Of a DNA stretch of 64,000 nt, positions 1-7,003 are shown piece after piece. The notes beneath the pieces are model-generated. The model worked only from the letters and a program-made list of their open reading frames with translations, ran no database searches and was not told where the DNA came from. Origin of the DNA: Nocardiopsis sinuspersici (GTDB lineage: Bacteria > Actinomycetota > Actinomycetes > Streptosporangiales > Streptosporangiaceae); NCBI GenBank assembly GCA_008638415.1, contig VWVT01000001.1, forward strand, positions 186,001 to 250,000. The letters are read 5' to 3'. Position numbers and translations under genes: made by a program. How positions within the stretch are numbered: the stretch's first letter is position 1; each line of letters starts with the position of its first letter.

Positions 1-1
1 G

Positions 2-121
2 CTGGTCCTGACCATCCTCGGCATGGTCGTCAAAGGCCTGCTCTGGCTCGCCTTCATCGGCGCCGCCCTGTTCGTGGCCACCGCCGTGTGGGGCAGGATC
101 CAGAGCCGGAAGCGCGCCTGA
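2..121 (+). CDS. C-terminal end of a small membrane protein (partial)
   Basis: Only the last 39 codons are in the window; the reading frame is open from the left edge to a TGA. The visible residues are almost all hydrophobic (one membrane span, including GLLWLAFIGAALFVATAVWG) and end in a basic tail, QSRKRA, which would sit on the cytoplasmic side by the positive-inside rule. Nothing identifies a family. The gene converges on the minus-strand gene that ends at 144, with 22 bases between the two stop codons. Confidence 0.55.
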   Translation: MVLTILGMVVKGLLWLAFIGAALFVATAVWGRIQSRKRA

Positions 122-143
122 GCACCCCGGCGGCACGCGGCCC

Positions 144-494
144 TCAGGACTCCAGGATCCTGCCGTCGCCGCCGAGTCCGGCGACGATCCTGCGGGCACG
201 GGTCTCATCGACGCCGACGCGGTCGCGGACCATCCGCACCGCCTCCTCGCCCCGGTCCAGGGCGACCAGGTCCCGGACCCGGGCGCACGTGGCGGGCGGC
301 AGCCCGTCGGACTCGCGGGGCGCGGGAACGTATCCGCCCACCTGCGGTTCCGGCTCCACCTGCGGTTCGGGCACCGGGAGATCCGCCGCGGCCGTCCCGT
401 TCCTGCGCGCGAGGATCCAGCGCAGCGCGTAGGAGCCACCGCCCAGCACCAGAAGGGCCCCTGATAACGCGAACAACATGAACATCAAGCTCAT
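144..494 (-). CDS. Small membrane protein with ribosomal L7/L12-like C-terminal segment
   Basis: A 116-residue protein. Residues 5-27 form one membrane span ending near RWILARR. A Pro/Glu-rich linker (residues about 40-60) follows, and then a segment (about 66-112) with the pattern EEAVRMVRDRVGVDETRARRI. That pattern resembles the helix-loop-helix of the ribosomal protein L7/L12 C-terminal domain, which recurs in small actinobacterial membrane proteins of unknown role. The start is the ATG at 494; a second Met three codons later could also serve, and no strong ribosome binding site precedes either. It lies downstream of the tRNA-Thr gene on the same strand. The domain similarity is inference from pattern only. 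Confidence 0.7.
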   Translation of the reverse strand: MSLMFMLFALSGALLVLGGGSYALRWILARRNGTAAADLPVPEPQVEPEPQVGGYVPAPRESDGLPPATCARVRDLVALDRGEEAVRMVRDRVGVDETRARRIVAGLGGDGRILES

Positions 495-613
495 ATCGTG
501 CGCCTACCCACGTTTCCGGCGGTACACATCCGACGACCGGTACATGGACAGCGTCCCCCGGGGGACGTACCCCGAGACGTCGCCGACGGGAGCGGGAGAG
601 CCCGGAAACGCCG

Positions 614-643
614 CAGGCCCGCCCGGATGACCGGGCGGGCCTG
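614..643 (-). terminator. Hairpin terminator after tRNA-Thr
   Basis: A perfect 13-bp stem (arms 614-626 and 631-643) with the loop ATGA. It begins a few bases downstream of the tRNA-Thr 3' end on the minus strand. No T-tract is visible, as is common for terminators in high-GC actinomycetes. Confidence 0.6.
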
Positions 644-650
644 GTGTCTG

Positions 651-723
651 AGCCGCCTGTCGGAATCGAACCGACGACCTATTCATTACGAGTGAATCGC
701 TCTGCCGACTGAGCTAAGGCGGC
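651..723 (-). tRNA. tRNA-Thr (anticodon CGT)
   Basis: The reverse complement folds into a full cloverleaf. The 7-bp acceptor pairs GCCGCCT with AGGCGGC, the D-stem is GCTC/GAGC, the anticodon stem is ATTCA/TGAAT around the loop CTCGTAA, and the T-arm is GTCGG TTCGATT CCGAC. Anticodon CGT reads ACG (Thr). The discriminator base is T and CCA is not encoded. Confidence 0.97.
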
Positions 724-805
724 GCCGCGCCGCGTGTCACCCGCGGCGAAGCGGTCACCAGTCTAGCGCCTCAGCGGAGTGCCGGGTACATGTCCGTGGC
801 CCCGG

Positions 806-2365
806 TCAGGCGCAGACCATCCCGTCCTCGGGCACGGCGAGGTCGATCAGGTAGGCGTCCACGGTCTCGTCGATGCACCGGTCGCCCATCCGGTAACCGG
901 TGTGGCCGTCGCCGTCCCGGGTCAGCAGGAAGCCCGAGTCCAGCTGCTCGGCGAGCGCCTCGGCCCACGCGTACGGGGTGGCCGAGTCCCGCGTGGTGCC
1001 CACCACCATGACGGGGTCGGCCCCCGCCCCGTCGAGCTCGGTGGAGGGGGCCACCGCCTCCTCCGGCCAGTACGCGCACGGCAGCGCGCCCCACGCCAGC
1101 GCGGGGCCGAAGATCGGCGCCTCCTCGGCGGCCTCGGCGGCGGCGTCGGCGTAGGCCTCCACGTCGCGCGGACTGGGCGAGTCGGAGCAGTTCACCGCGA
1201 TGAGCGCCGCCGTGGAGTTCTCGTAGGCGGCCGTGTCCCCGCGGCTGTACAGGTCGTCGGCGAGCTGCATCAGCATGGTGCCGTCACCGTCGCCCATCGC
1301 GGCGGTGAGGCCCTCGCGCACGCGCGGCCACCAGTCCTCGGTGTACAGGGCCGCGAGCACGCCCAGCTCCGCGCGGGCCCGGTTGACCTCGCGGTCGTCC
1401 ATGCTGTTGGACAGGGGGTTCTCGGCGGTGTCCGCCAGGAAGCCGCTCAGCGCCCCGACACCGTCGTCCACGCTGTCGCCGGAACCGCCGAGGGGGCAGG
1501 CCGGCCGGGCGAGGCAGTCCTCCACGAAGGACCGCAGGGCGGTCCTGAAGCCGTTCGCCTGCTGCACGCTGAGTTCGAGCTGTCCCTGGCTGGGGTCCAT
1601 GGCTCCGTCGAGCACCAGAGCGCGCACCCGGTCGGGGAACTGCTCGGCGTACTGGGCTCCGATGTGGGTGCCGTAGGAGGCGCCCAGGTAGGTGAGCCGC
1701 TCGTCGCCGAGCAGGCCGCGCAGGATGTCCATGTCGCGGGCGACGTTGGCGGTGCCCATGTGCAGCATGAGCTCGGGAGCGTTGGCCTCGCAGGCCTCGA
1801 CGAAGCCGCGGCTGTCCTCCTGCAACTCCTTCAGCTCCGCGTCGCTCACCTCGGCCATGTCGCCGTCGCCCTCGACGCCGTCGATCCCGCCGAGGAAGTC
1901 GTCGATGCCCCCGGCCTCCAGACAGGTCAGCGGTGAGCTGCGCCCGACCCCGCGCGGGTCGAACCCGACCACGTCGAACTTCTCGCGTACCGCGTCGCTG
2001 ACGATGTAGGGGGCGTGGTCGGCGAAGTCGTACCCGGATCCGCCGGGTCCGCCGGGGTTGACCACCAGGGAGCCCAGGGCGTCGCCGCCCTCGGCGGGGA
2101 ACCGCTTGACCGCGATCTCGATACGCTCGCCCCCGGGGGCGTCGTAGTCCATGGGCACCTCGTAGGTCGCGCACTCGGTGCCGGGCGCACCGCTGTCGCA
2201 CTCGCCCCAGTCGAGCTCCTGGTCGGCGAAACCGGCCAGCACGTCCGCGGCCTCGGTGACGCCGTCCTTCCCCGCCGGCTCCCGCGGAGCCGCCGTACAC
2301 GCCGTCGCCAGCAGCACGGCCCCGGCGAGCACAGCCGCCCACGGCCCTCGAACCCTCGTCCCCAC
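806..2365 (-). CDS. Secreted lipoprotein alpha/beta hydrolase, TAP-like aminopeptidase family
   Basis: A 519-residue alpha/beta hydrolase of the tripeptidyl-aminopeptidase (SlpD/SlpE-like) family. These are secreted actinomycete enzymes that remove short N-terminal peptides or act on esters outside the cell. I chose the GTG at 2365 because GGAGGGCGG lies just upstream and it gives a compact lipoprotein signal ending in the lipobox LATAC. A TTG at 2434 would add 23 unlikely residues. Catalytic signatures are visible: the nucleophile elbow GASYGTHIG, a later Asp in GTTRDSATPYAW, and a C-terminal His in DGDGHTGYRM, which lies in the TAP C-terminal domain. Substrate specificity cannot be read from sequence. 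It is transcribed alone, downstream of holB on the same strand. Confidence 0.88.
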   Translation of the reverse strand: MGTRVRGPWAAVLAGAVLLATACTAAPREPAGKDGVTEAADVLAGFADQELDWGECDSGAPGTECATYEVPMDYDAPGGERIEIAVKRFPAEGGDALGSLVVNPGGPGGSGYDFADHAPYIVSDAVREKFDVVGFDPRGVGRSSPLTCLEAGGIDDFLGGIDGVEGDGDMAEVSDAELKELQEDSRGFVEACEANAPELMLHMGTANVARDMDILRGLLGDERLTYLGASYGTHIGAQYAEQFPDRVRALVLDGAMDPSQGQLELSVQQANGFRTALRSFVEDCLARPACPLGGSGDSVDDGVGALSGFLADTAENPLSNSMDDREVNRARAELGVLAALYTEDWWPRVREGLTAAMGDGDGTMLMQLADDLYSRGDTAAYENSTAALIAVNCSDSPSPRDVEAYADAAAEAAEEAPIFGPALAWGALPCAYWPEEAVAPSTELDGAGADPVMVVGTTRDSATPYAWAEALAEQLDSGFLLTRDGDGHTGYRMGDRCIDETVDAYLIDLAVPEDGMVCA

Positions 2366-2485
2366 CGGCGTCCGCCCTCCTGTTGCCGCCGACCCTGGCC
2401 GACGTGTCGTCAACGCCGCACCATTGTCCACCAACGGCGCGGTCCCCGCTCCCGTAACACCGACGGACGGCCGGTCGGCCGAGGT

Positions 2486-3658
2486 CTAGCCGGCCAGGAG
2501 GGCGGAGGTCATGGCCTCCATGGCGATCTGGGGGTGCACGTTCGCGGCGATACGCTCACGGCACTGCATGATGGCGTCGATCCGGCGCAGCGTGGACTCG
2601 GGGGTGCCGGCGCGCGCGACGCGCTCCAGGTCGCCGGAGCGCTCGGCCGTGGACAGCTCCACCCGCGCCCCGAGCTGCAGGGTGAGCACGTCCCGGTAGA
2701 AGGCGGCCAGGTCGAGCAGGGCGCGGTCGTAGGAGTCGCGCTTGGTCCGGGTCGCGCGGCGCTTCTGCCGCTCCTCCAGGTCCTTCATGGCGCCCGCCGA
2801 GCCGCGCACCGCCTTGGCCACGCCCTTGCCCGTGGAGCCCTCGCCGAACGCGGCTCTGAGCTCACCCCTCTCCTTCTCGTCGAGTGCCGTGGTGAGGGCC
2901 TTGGACTCCTCCTCGGCGATCTCGTAGAGCCGTGCCGCGGAGGTGACGCACGCGCCGAGGCCGTCGAGCCGGACCGGGATGGACAGCACCTCCTCCCGGC
3001 GTCTGCGCGCCTCGGGGTCGGTGGCCAGCTGCCGGGCCCGGTCGATCCGCCCGGCGGAGGCGACCGCGGCCGAGCGCGCGGTGTCGGCGTCGATCCCGTC
3101 GCGCTGGACGAGGGCGTCCGCCAGCTCCCGGGTGTTGGGGGTGGCCAGGGCGACCGTGCGGCAGCGGGAGCGGATGGTGACGAGCATGTCCTCGGGGGTG
3201 GGCGTGCACAGCAGCCACACCGTGCGCGGGGAGGGCTCCTCCACCGCCTTGAGCAGGGCGTTGGAGGCGCCCTCGGTGGCGCGGTCGGCGTCCTCGAACA
3301 GGATGATCCGGAACCGCCCGCCGGAGGGCTTGGAGCCCGCGCGCAGCACGAGGTCGCGGGTGGCGCCCACGCCGAAGCTCAGGCCGCTGGGCCGCACGTA
3401 CAGCATGTCGGGGTGGGTCCCGGCGAGGGTCTGGTGGCAGGAGTCGCAGTGCCCGCAGCCGCCGTCGGCGCACTGGAGGGCCGCGGCGAAGGCCCGCGCG
3501 GCCTCCTCGCGCCCGGAGCCGGGCGGCCCGGTGAACAGCCAGGCGTGGGTCATCCCGGCGCCCCGGCCCCCGGAGAGGAGGTCGGCCGCACCGGCCACGG
3601 CCCGCTGGAGCTGGCCCACCGCTCCCTGCTGGCCGACGAGGTCGTCGAAGACCGTCAC
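2486..3658 (-). CDS. holB: DNA polymerase III subunit delta'
   Basis: A 390-residue clamp-loader subunit that, with delta and tau/gamma, opens the beta clamp onto primed DNA. The start is the GTG at 3658 (MTVFDDLVGQ), preceded by a GGGGGGAAGA ribosome binding site; the frame is open further upstream, but those residues are low-complexity. The N-terminal AAA+ module has a degenerate P-loop (GPPGSGREEA, Arg in place of the usual Lys), then the zinc-binding cluster CGHCDSC and the motif LLKAVEEPSPRTVWLL. A degenerate Walker A is normal for delta' proteins. The neighbourhood with tmk and topA matches the conserved actinobacterial order, which supports the assignment. Confidence 0.95.
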   Translation of the reverse strand: MTVFDDLVGQQGAVGQLQRAVAGAADLLSGGRGAGMTHAWLFTGPPGSGREEAARAFAAALQCADGGCGHCDSCHQTLAGTHPDMLYVRPSGLSFGVGATRDLVLRAGSKPSGGRFRIILFEDADRATEGASNALLKAVEEPSPRTVWLLCTPTPEDMLVTIRSRCRTVALATPNTRELADALVQRDGIDADTARSAAVASAGRIDRARQLATDPEARRRREEVLSIPVRLDGLGACVTSAARLYEIAEEESKALTTALDEKERGELRAAFGEGSTGKGVAKAVRGSAGAMKDLEERQKRRATRTKRDSYDRALLDLAAFYRDVLTLQLGARVELSTAERSGDLERVARAGTPESTLRRIDAIMQCRERIAANVHPQIAMEAMTSALLAG

Positions 3659-3976
3659 TCTTCCCCCCGGGAACCACCGCTGATGTCTGGACCTCCAGGA
3701 TAGGAGCCGGCACCGACGCGCGGGCCGTCGTCCACAGGCCCGTCCCGCCCGCTCGGACCGCACGCACGCCCCGCTCCCCTCCCGGGCCGACCGGAAGAGG
3801 GCGTTCACCGAGCGTGACGACGCGCGACTCCCGCCAAGGTTGCCCCAGGTCAAAAGGTTGTCCGCATCAGGCCAGAGGGCACATCGACGCGAACTCCGGG
3901 CGCCGTCCCCGGATCTCCCCATGTGTGACCGGGGAGACGGTCACGCGTACGGGGGAACGAACCAAGGGGGAAGACC
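3659..3976. promoter_or_regulatory. Divergent intergenic region holB / peptidoglycan-binding gene
   Basis: A 318-bp gap with no gene. It must carry the promoters of holB (leftward) and of the gene starting at 3977 (rightward). The one clear structure is an inverted repeat at 3925-3944, GTGACCG-6 nt-CGGTCAC, about 33 bases before the start at 3977; it could be an operator or a leader hairpin. A strong ribosome binding site, AAGGGGGAAG, lies directly before the ATG at 3977. Confidence 0.45.
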
Positions 3977-4453
3977 ATGACGAACACGCACAGCGAGACC
4001 AAGCGGAACACGGCGGTGGCCGCCGAGTGGCCCGAGCTGTCGGAGGGGCAGCGGACCTGGAGGGTCGCCGTCGTCGAGTACGTGCTCGCGGACCTCGGCT
4101 ACTACGGCCTCAGGACCGTCGACGAGCGGTTCGGCCCCGCGCTGACCGAGGCGCTCACCGCGTACCGGGCCGACCGCGGCCTGGAGGACGACACCGGCCG
4201 GATCGACGCCGCCACCTGGGAGCAGCTGACCGAGGACTTCGGCGTCGTCGTCCAGGGCCACGAGGGATCGAGGGTCCGGGCCGTGCAGTACGCGCTCAAC
4301 GAGGGCCACGGCGGCGGCCTGGCCGTGGACGGGATCTTCGGTTCGGCGACCCGTTCCGCGGTCGTGTCCTTCCAGAGGGAGGCCGAGCTCAGGATCGTCG
4401 ACGGCAAGGTCGGCCCGGAGACCTTCACGGCGCTGATCATCCGCGGGGCCTGA
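3977..4453 (+). CDS. Protein with two peptidoglycan-binding-type domains
   Basis: A 158-residue protein built of two tandem peptidoglycan-binding-1-like helical domains, roughly residues 25-85 and 95-156. The second shows the family pattern VRAVQYALNEGHGG...VDGIFGSATRSAVVSFQ, and the first has the weaker LADLGYYGL...FGPALTEAL version. Such domains usually target enzymes to cell wall or endolysin substrates. Here there is no catalytic domain and no recognisable signal peptide, so export is unclear. The start ATG has a good upstream AAGGGGGAAG. It stands alone between divergent holB and a rho-independent-type hairpin. Function beyond wall binding is inference. Confidence 0.82.
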   Translation: MTNTHSETKRNTAVAAEWPELSEGQRTWRVAVVEYVLADLGYYGLRTVDERFGPALTEALTAYRADRGLEDDTGRIDAATWEQLTEDFGVVVQGHEGSRVRAVQYALNEGHGGGLAVDGIFGSATRSAVVSFQREAELRIVDGKVGPETFTALIIRGA

Positions 4454-4463
4454 GTCCGGACCC

Positions 4464-4503
4464 GGCCGGGAGGGACGGTCGGCGCGCACCGTCCCTCCCG
4501 GCC
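4464..4503 (+). terminator. Hairpin terminator after the peptidoglycan-binding gene
   Basis: A perfect 16-bp stem (4464-4479 with 4488-4503) with an 8-nt loop. It begins 11 bases after the stop codon at 4453. Confidence 0.75.
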
Positions 4504-4543
4504 ACCACCGGAGCGGCCGACCGCCGCCGCTCCCGAAGGACGA

Positions 4544-4578
4544 GAAGGGTTCCCTCCCGCGGTGGGAGGGAACCCTTC
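4544..4578 (-). terminator. Hairpin terminator after MFS-tmk
   Basis: A perfect 15-bp stem (4544-4558 with 4564-4578) with loop GCGGT. It lies 37 bases beyond the tmk stop codon on the minus strand. With the hairpin at 4464-4503 it insulates the two convergent genes. Confidence 0.75.
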
Positions 4579-4614
4579 CGGTGTCCGTGCCGCTCGGTCG
4601 CTCCGGCCGCCCGC

Positions 4615-6726
4615 TCAGTCGTTCCTGATCACCGGGATCATGCCGGTGACCGCCTCCGCGCTGCTCGGGACCGGGTCGGGCAGCAGGGAGCGCACCCGGC
4701 GCTGGATCTCGCGGGTGGTCCTCTCCTTCGGCTCGCGTGCGTCGAGCACCAGATAGCGCTCGGGGTCGGCCTTGGCCAGTTCCAGGAAGCCCTTGCGGAC
4801 CCGGTTGTGGAACTCCGCCGACTCGCCCTCGATGCGGTCGACGGGACCGCCCAGGCGGGACAGGCCCTCCTCGGGGCGCACGTCCAGCAGCACCGTCAAG
4901 TCCGGCACCAGGCCCTGTGTGGCCCAGTCGCTGATGTCGCGGATGTCGTCCACCGACAGGTCCCGGCCGGCGCCCTGGTAGGCCAGCAGCGAGTCCACGT
5001 AGCGGTCGCTGATGACGATCGCGCCGCGCCGCAGCGCCGGCAGGATCTCCTGCTCGACGTGGTCGGCCTTGTCGGCCGCGTACAGCAGCACCTCCGCGCG
5101 CGGGGTGATGTGCGAGTTCTCCCGGTCCAGGAGCAGGCCGCGCAGGCGCATGCCGAGCTTGGTCGCGCCCGGCTGGCGGGTGCCGACCACCTCGAAGCCC
5201 TGGTCGCGCAGCCACACCGTCAGCTCGCGCACCTGGGTGGACTTGCCCGCGCCCTCGCCGCCCTCGACGACGATGAACGCGCCGGAGGGCCTGGACTCCT
5301 CGTCCTCGTCCTCCTCCGTGATCGCGACGCCGCGCAGAGCCGCGAACAGCTCGGGAAGCAGGCCGGGACCGGCCTCGGGGTCGTCCTTGCGGTTCATCTG
5401 GCGGTAGCAGACCAGGGCCACGACGACCGTGAGCAGGCCGGAGGCCATCAGCACGACACCGCTGCCGCGCAGGTCGTAGGTGAGCGGGCCGAGCGGGATG
5501 GCGTAGCCGCCGATGAATCCGGCGGCCAGGGGGGCGAGCACGGTCGCGCCCAGCAGGGCGATGCGGGCGGCGCCGTGCAGGAAGGCGAAGGCGGGACCCC
5601 GGTCCTCGTCCTCGGCCTCGTGGCCGAGCAGGGCCAGGCCGATCACCCAGGCGACACCGGCCCCCACGCCGAACAGGGCGGTGAGGACGGCGGTGAGCAC
5701 CATGTCGGCGACGGCGCCCGCGAACAGCAGGGCCAGGCCGGCGAGGGCGGCGCTCAGGCCGAACAGGCGCCTGCGGCTGAACTGCTTGAGCACCCGGGGC
5801 CCGGCGAGCATGCCCAGGGCCATGCCCGCGAAGACCGCGGCGAAGACCACACCGAACCCGGCGTTGCCCGCGCCCAGGTTCTCGACGTGGAGCCGGCCGA
5901 CGCCGATGGCGGCGCCCCCGGCGGCGAGGACGCTGAGCGTGCCCAGGACCAGGCCGCGCACGAGCGGTGATCCGCCCGCGTGGCGCCGGCCGGTCCGCAC
6001 CGAGCGCAGGATGGCGCTGTCGCGGGTGTCGCTCTCACTGTCCTTGGACGGCTTGTGCTTGGGAATCGGCAGACCGGCGACGACGACCGCCGCGACGAGG
6101 AAGGTCAGGCCGTTCAGGTAGAGGGCGACGTCAGCCTCGGGGCTGGCCATCGAGGGCAGTACCGCGCCGAGCACGTTGCTGGCGGAGGCGAGCCCGGCGA
6201 ACAGCAGCGCCGCGACGGGGGCGGTGCCGTAGGCGGTGAACAGGCCCAGCCGGTCGGCCTGCCCCAGCAGCTTGCGGGGCACCAGGTTGGGGACCGTGGC
6301 GTCCTTGGCCGGCGCCCAGAACAGGGCGACGACCTCGGCCAGGAAGCTGGCGACGAGCAGCCACTCCAGCGCGAAGCCGGGGAGGAAGAGGCCCGCGAGG
6401 GGGATGGAGACGTACAGGAGGGCGCGCAGGACGTCACCGAACACCATCGTCCACTTGCGGTCGAGGCGGTCGGCGACCATCCCGGCCAGCGGGCTCAGCA
6501 GGATCGACGGGGCGAGCTTGATCGCCACGACGCCGCTGACGGCCAGGTACTGGACGAGCTGGGAACCGTCGGCGGTGAAGATCACCGCCAGGGACATCAG
6601 GGCCAGCAGGCTCAGCCAGTCGCCCAGGCTGGAGAGGGCAAGCGAGACCCACAGCCTTCGGAAGGGTGTGATCGCGAGGACGTTACGCGCCTCGGACGGC
6701 GCTCCCGGTGATGCAGATCTGCTCAT
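4615..6726 (-). CDS. tmk: Fused MFS transporter-like / thymidylate kinase
   Basis: A 703-residue fusion. Residues about 20-460 are a 12-span major-facilitator-like module (it starts RRLWVSLALSSLGDWLSLLA). After a linker, residues about 490-700 form dTMP kinase, which phosphorylates dTMP to dTDP for DNA synthesis. Kinase motifs include the P-loop VVEGGEGAGKST and the DRYVDSLLAYQGAGR segment. The dTMP-binding motif reads TRQPGATKLG where most kinases have TREPGGT, a notable Glu-to-Gln change. I chose the ATG at 6726 because the open frame above it is Arg/Pro-rich noise. The same fusion is known in other actinobacteria. What the membrane half carries, if anything, is unknown. Confidence 0.93.
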   Translation of the reverse strand: MSRSASPGAPSEARNVLAITPFRRLWVSLALSSLGDWLSLLALMSLAVIFTADGSQLVQYLAVSGVVAIKLAPSILLSPLAGMVADRLDRKWTMVFGDVLRALLYVSIPLAGLFLPGFALEWLLVASFLAEVVALFWAPAKDATVPNLVPRKLLGQADRLGLFTAYGTAPVAALLFAGLASASNVLGAVLPSMASPEADVALYLNGLTFLVAAVVVAGLPIPKHKPSKDSESDTRDSAILRSVRTGRRHAGGSPLVRGLVLGTLSVLAAGGAAIGVGRLHVENLGAGNAGFGVVFAAVFAGMALGMLAGPRVLKQFSRRRLFGLSAALAGLALLFAGAVADMVLTAVLTALFGVGAGVAWVIGLALLGHEAEDEDRGPAFAFLHGAARIALLGATVLAPLAAGFIGGYAIPLGPLTYDLRGSGVVLMASGLLTVVVALVCYRQMNRKDDPEAGPGLLPELFAALRGVAITEEDEDEESRPSGAFIVVEGGEGAGKSTQVRELTVWLRDQGFEVVGTRQPGATKLGMRLRGLLLDRENSHITPRAEVLLYAADKADHVEQEILPALRRGAIVISDRYVDSLLAYQGAGRDLSVDDIRDISDWATQGLVPDLTVLLDVRPEEGLSRLGGPVDRIEGESAEFHNRVRKGFLELAKADPERYLVLDAREPKERTTREIQRRVRSLLPDPVPSSAEAVTGMIPVIRND

Positions 6727-6914
6727 AGCGCTCAAGATTATTCGGTGAGGGGAAAGGGGGATGACGGACCGCGGGTCCGCCTCAGATTCGGTGGGTACCT
6801 CTGGGGCCACACACGTTTCCGCATCCCCATCAGTTCCACCAAGCGTAGTACGGAAGACGCCTTCCGAACAGAGTGAGAACACGCCCACCCGGGGTGAAGG
6901 CGAGAGGCGGTGCC

Positions 6915-6947
6915 CACCCGGGCACCCCGTCGGGGCGTGCCCGGGTG
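6915..6947 (-). terminator. Hairpin terminator after topA
   Basis: CACCCGGGCA (6915-6924) pairs with TGCCCGGGTG (6938-6947), with an inner CCCC/GGGG stem. It lies 57 bases past the topA stop codon on the minus strand. Confidence 0.65.
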
Positions 6948-7003
6948 AGCCTACGCGTGAAGGGGGCGGGCGGCGAACCCGTGGGCCGGGCCGCCGCGCC
7001 CGG

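Noticed and set aside
2015..3703. 562-codon plus-strand frame across the hydrolase and holB
   Set aside because: Antisense to two well-supported genes and low complexity.
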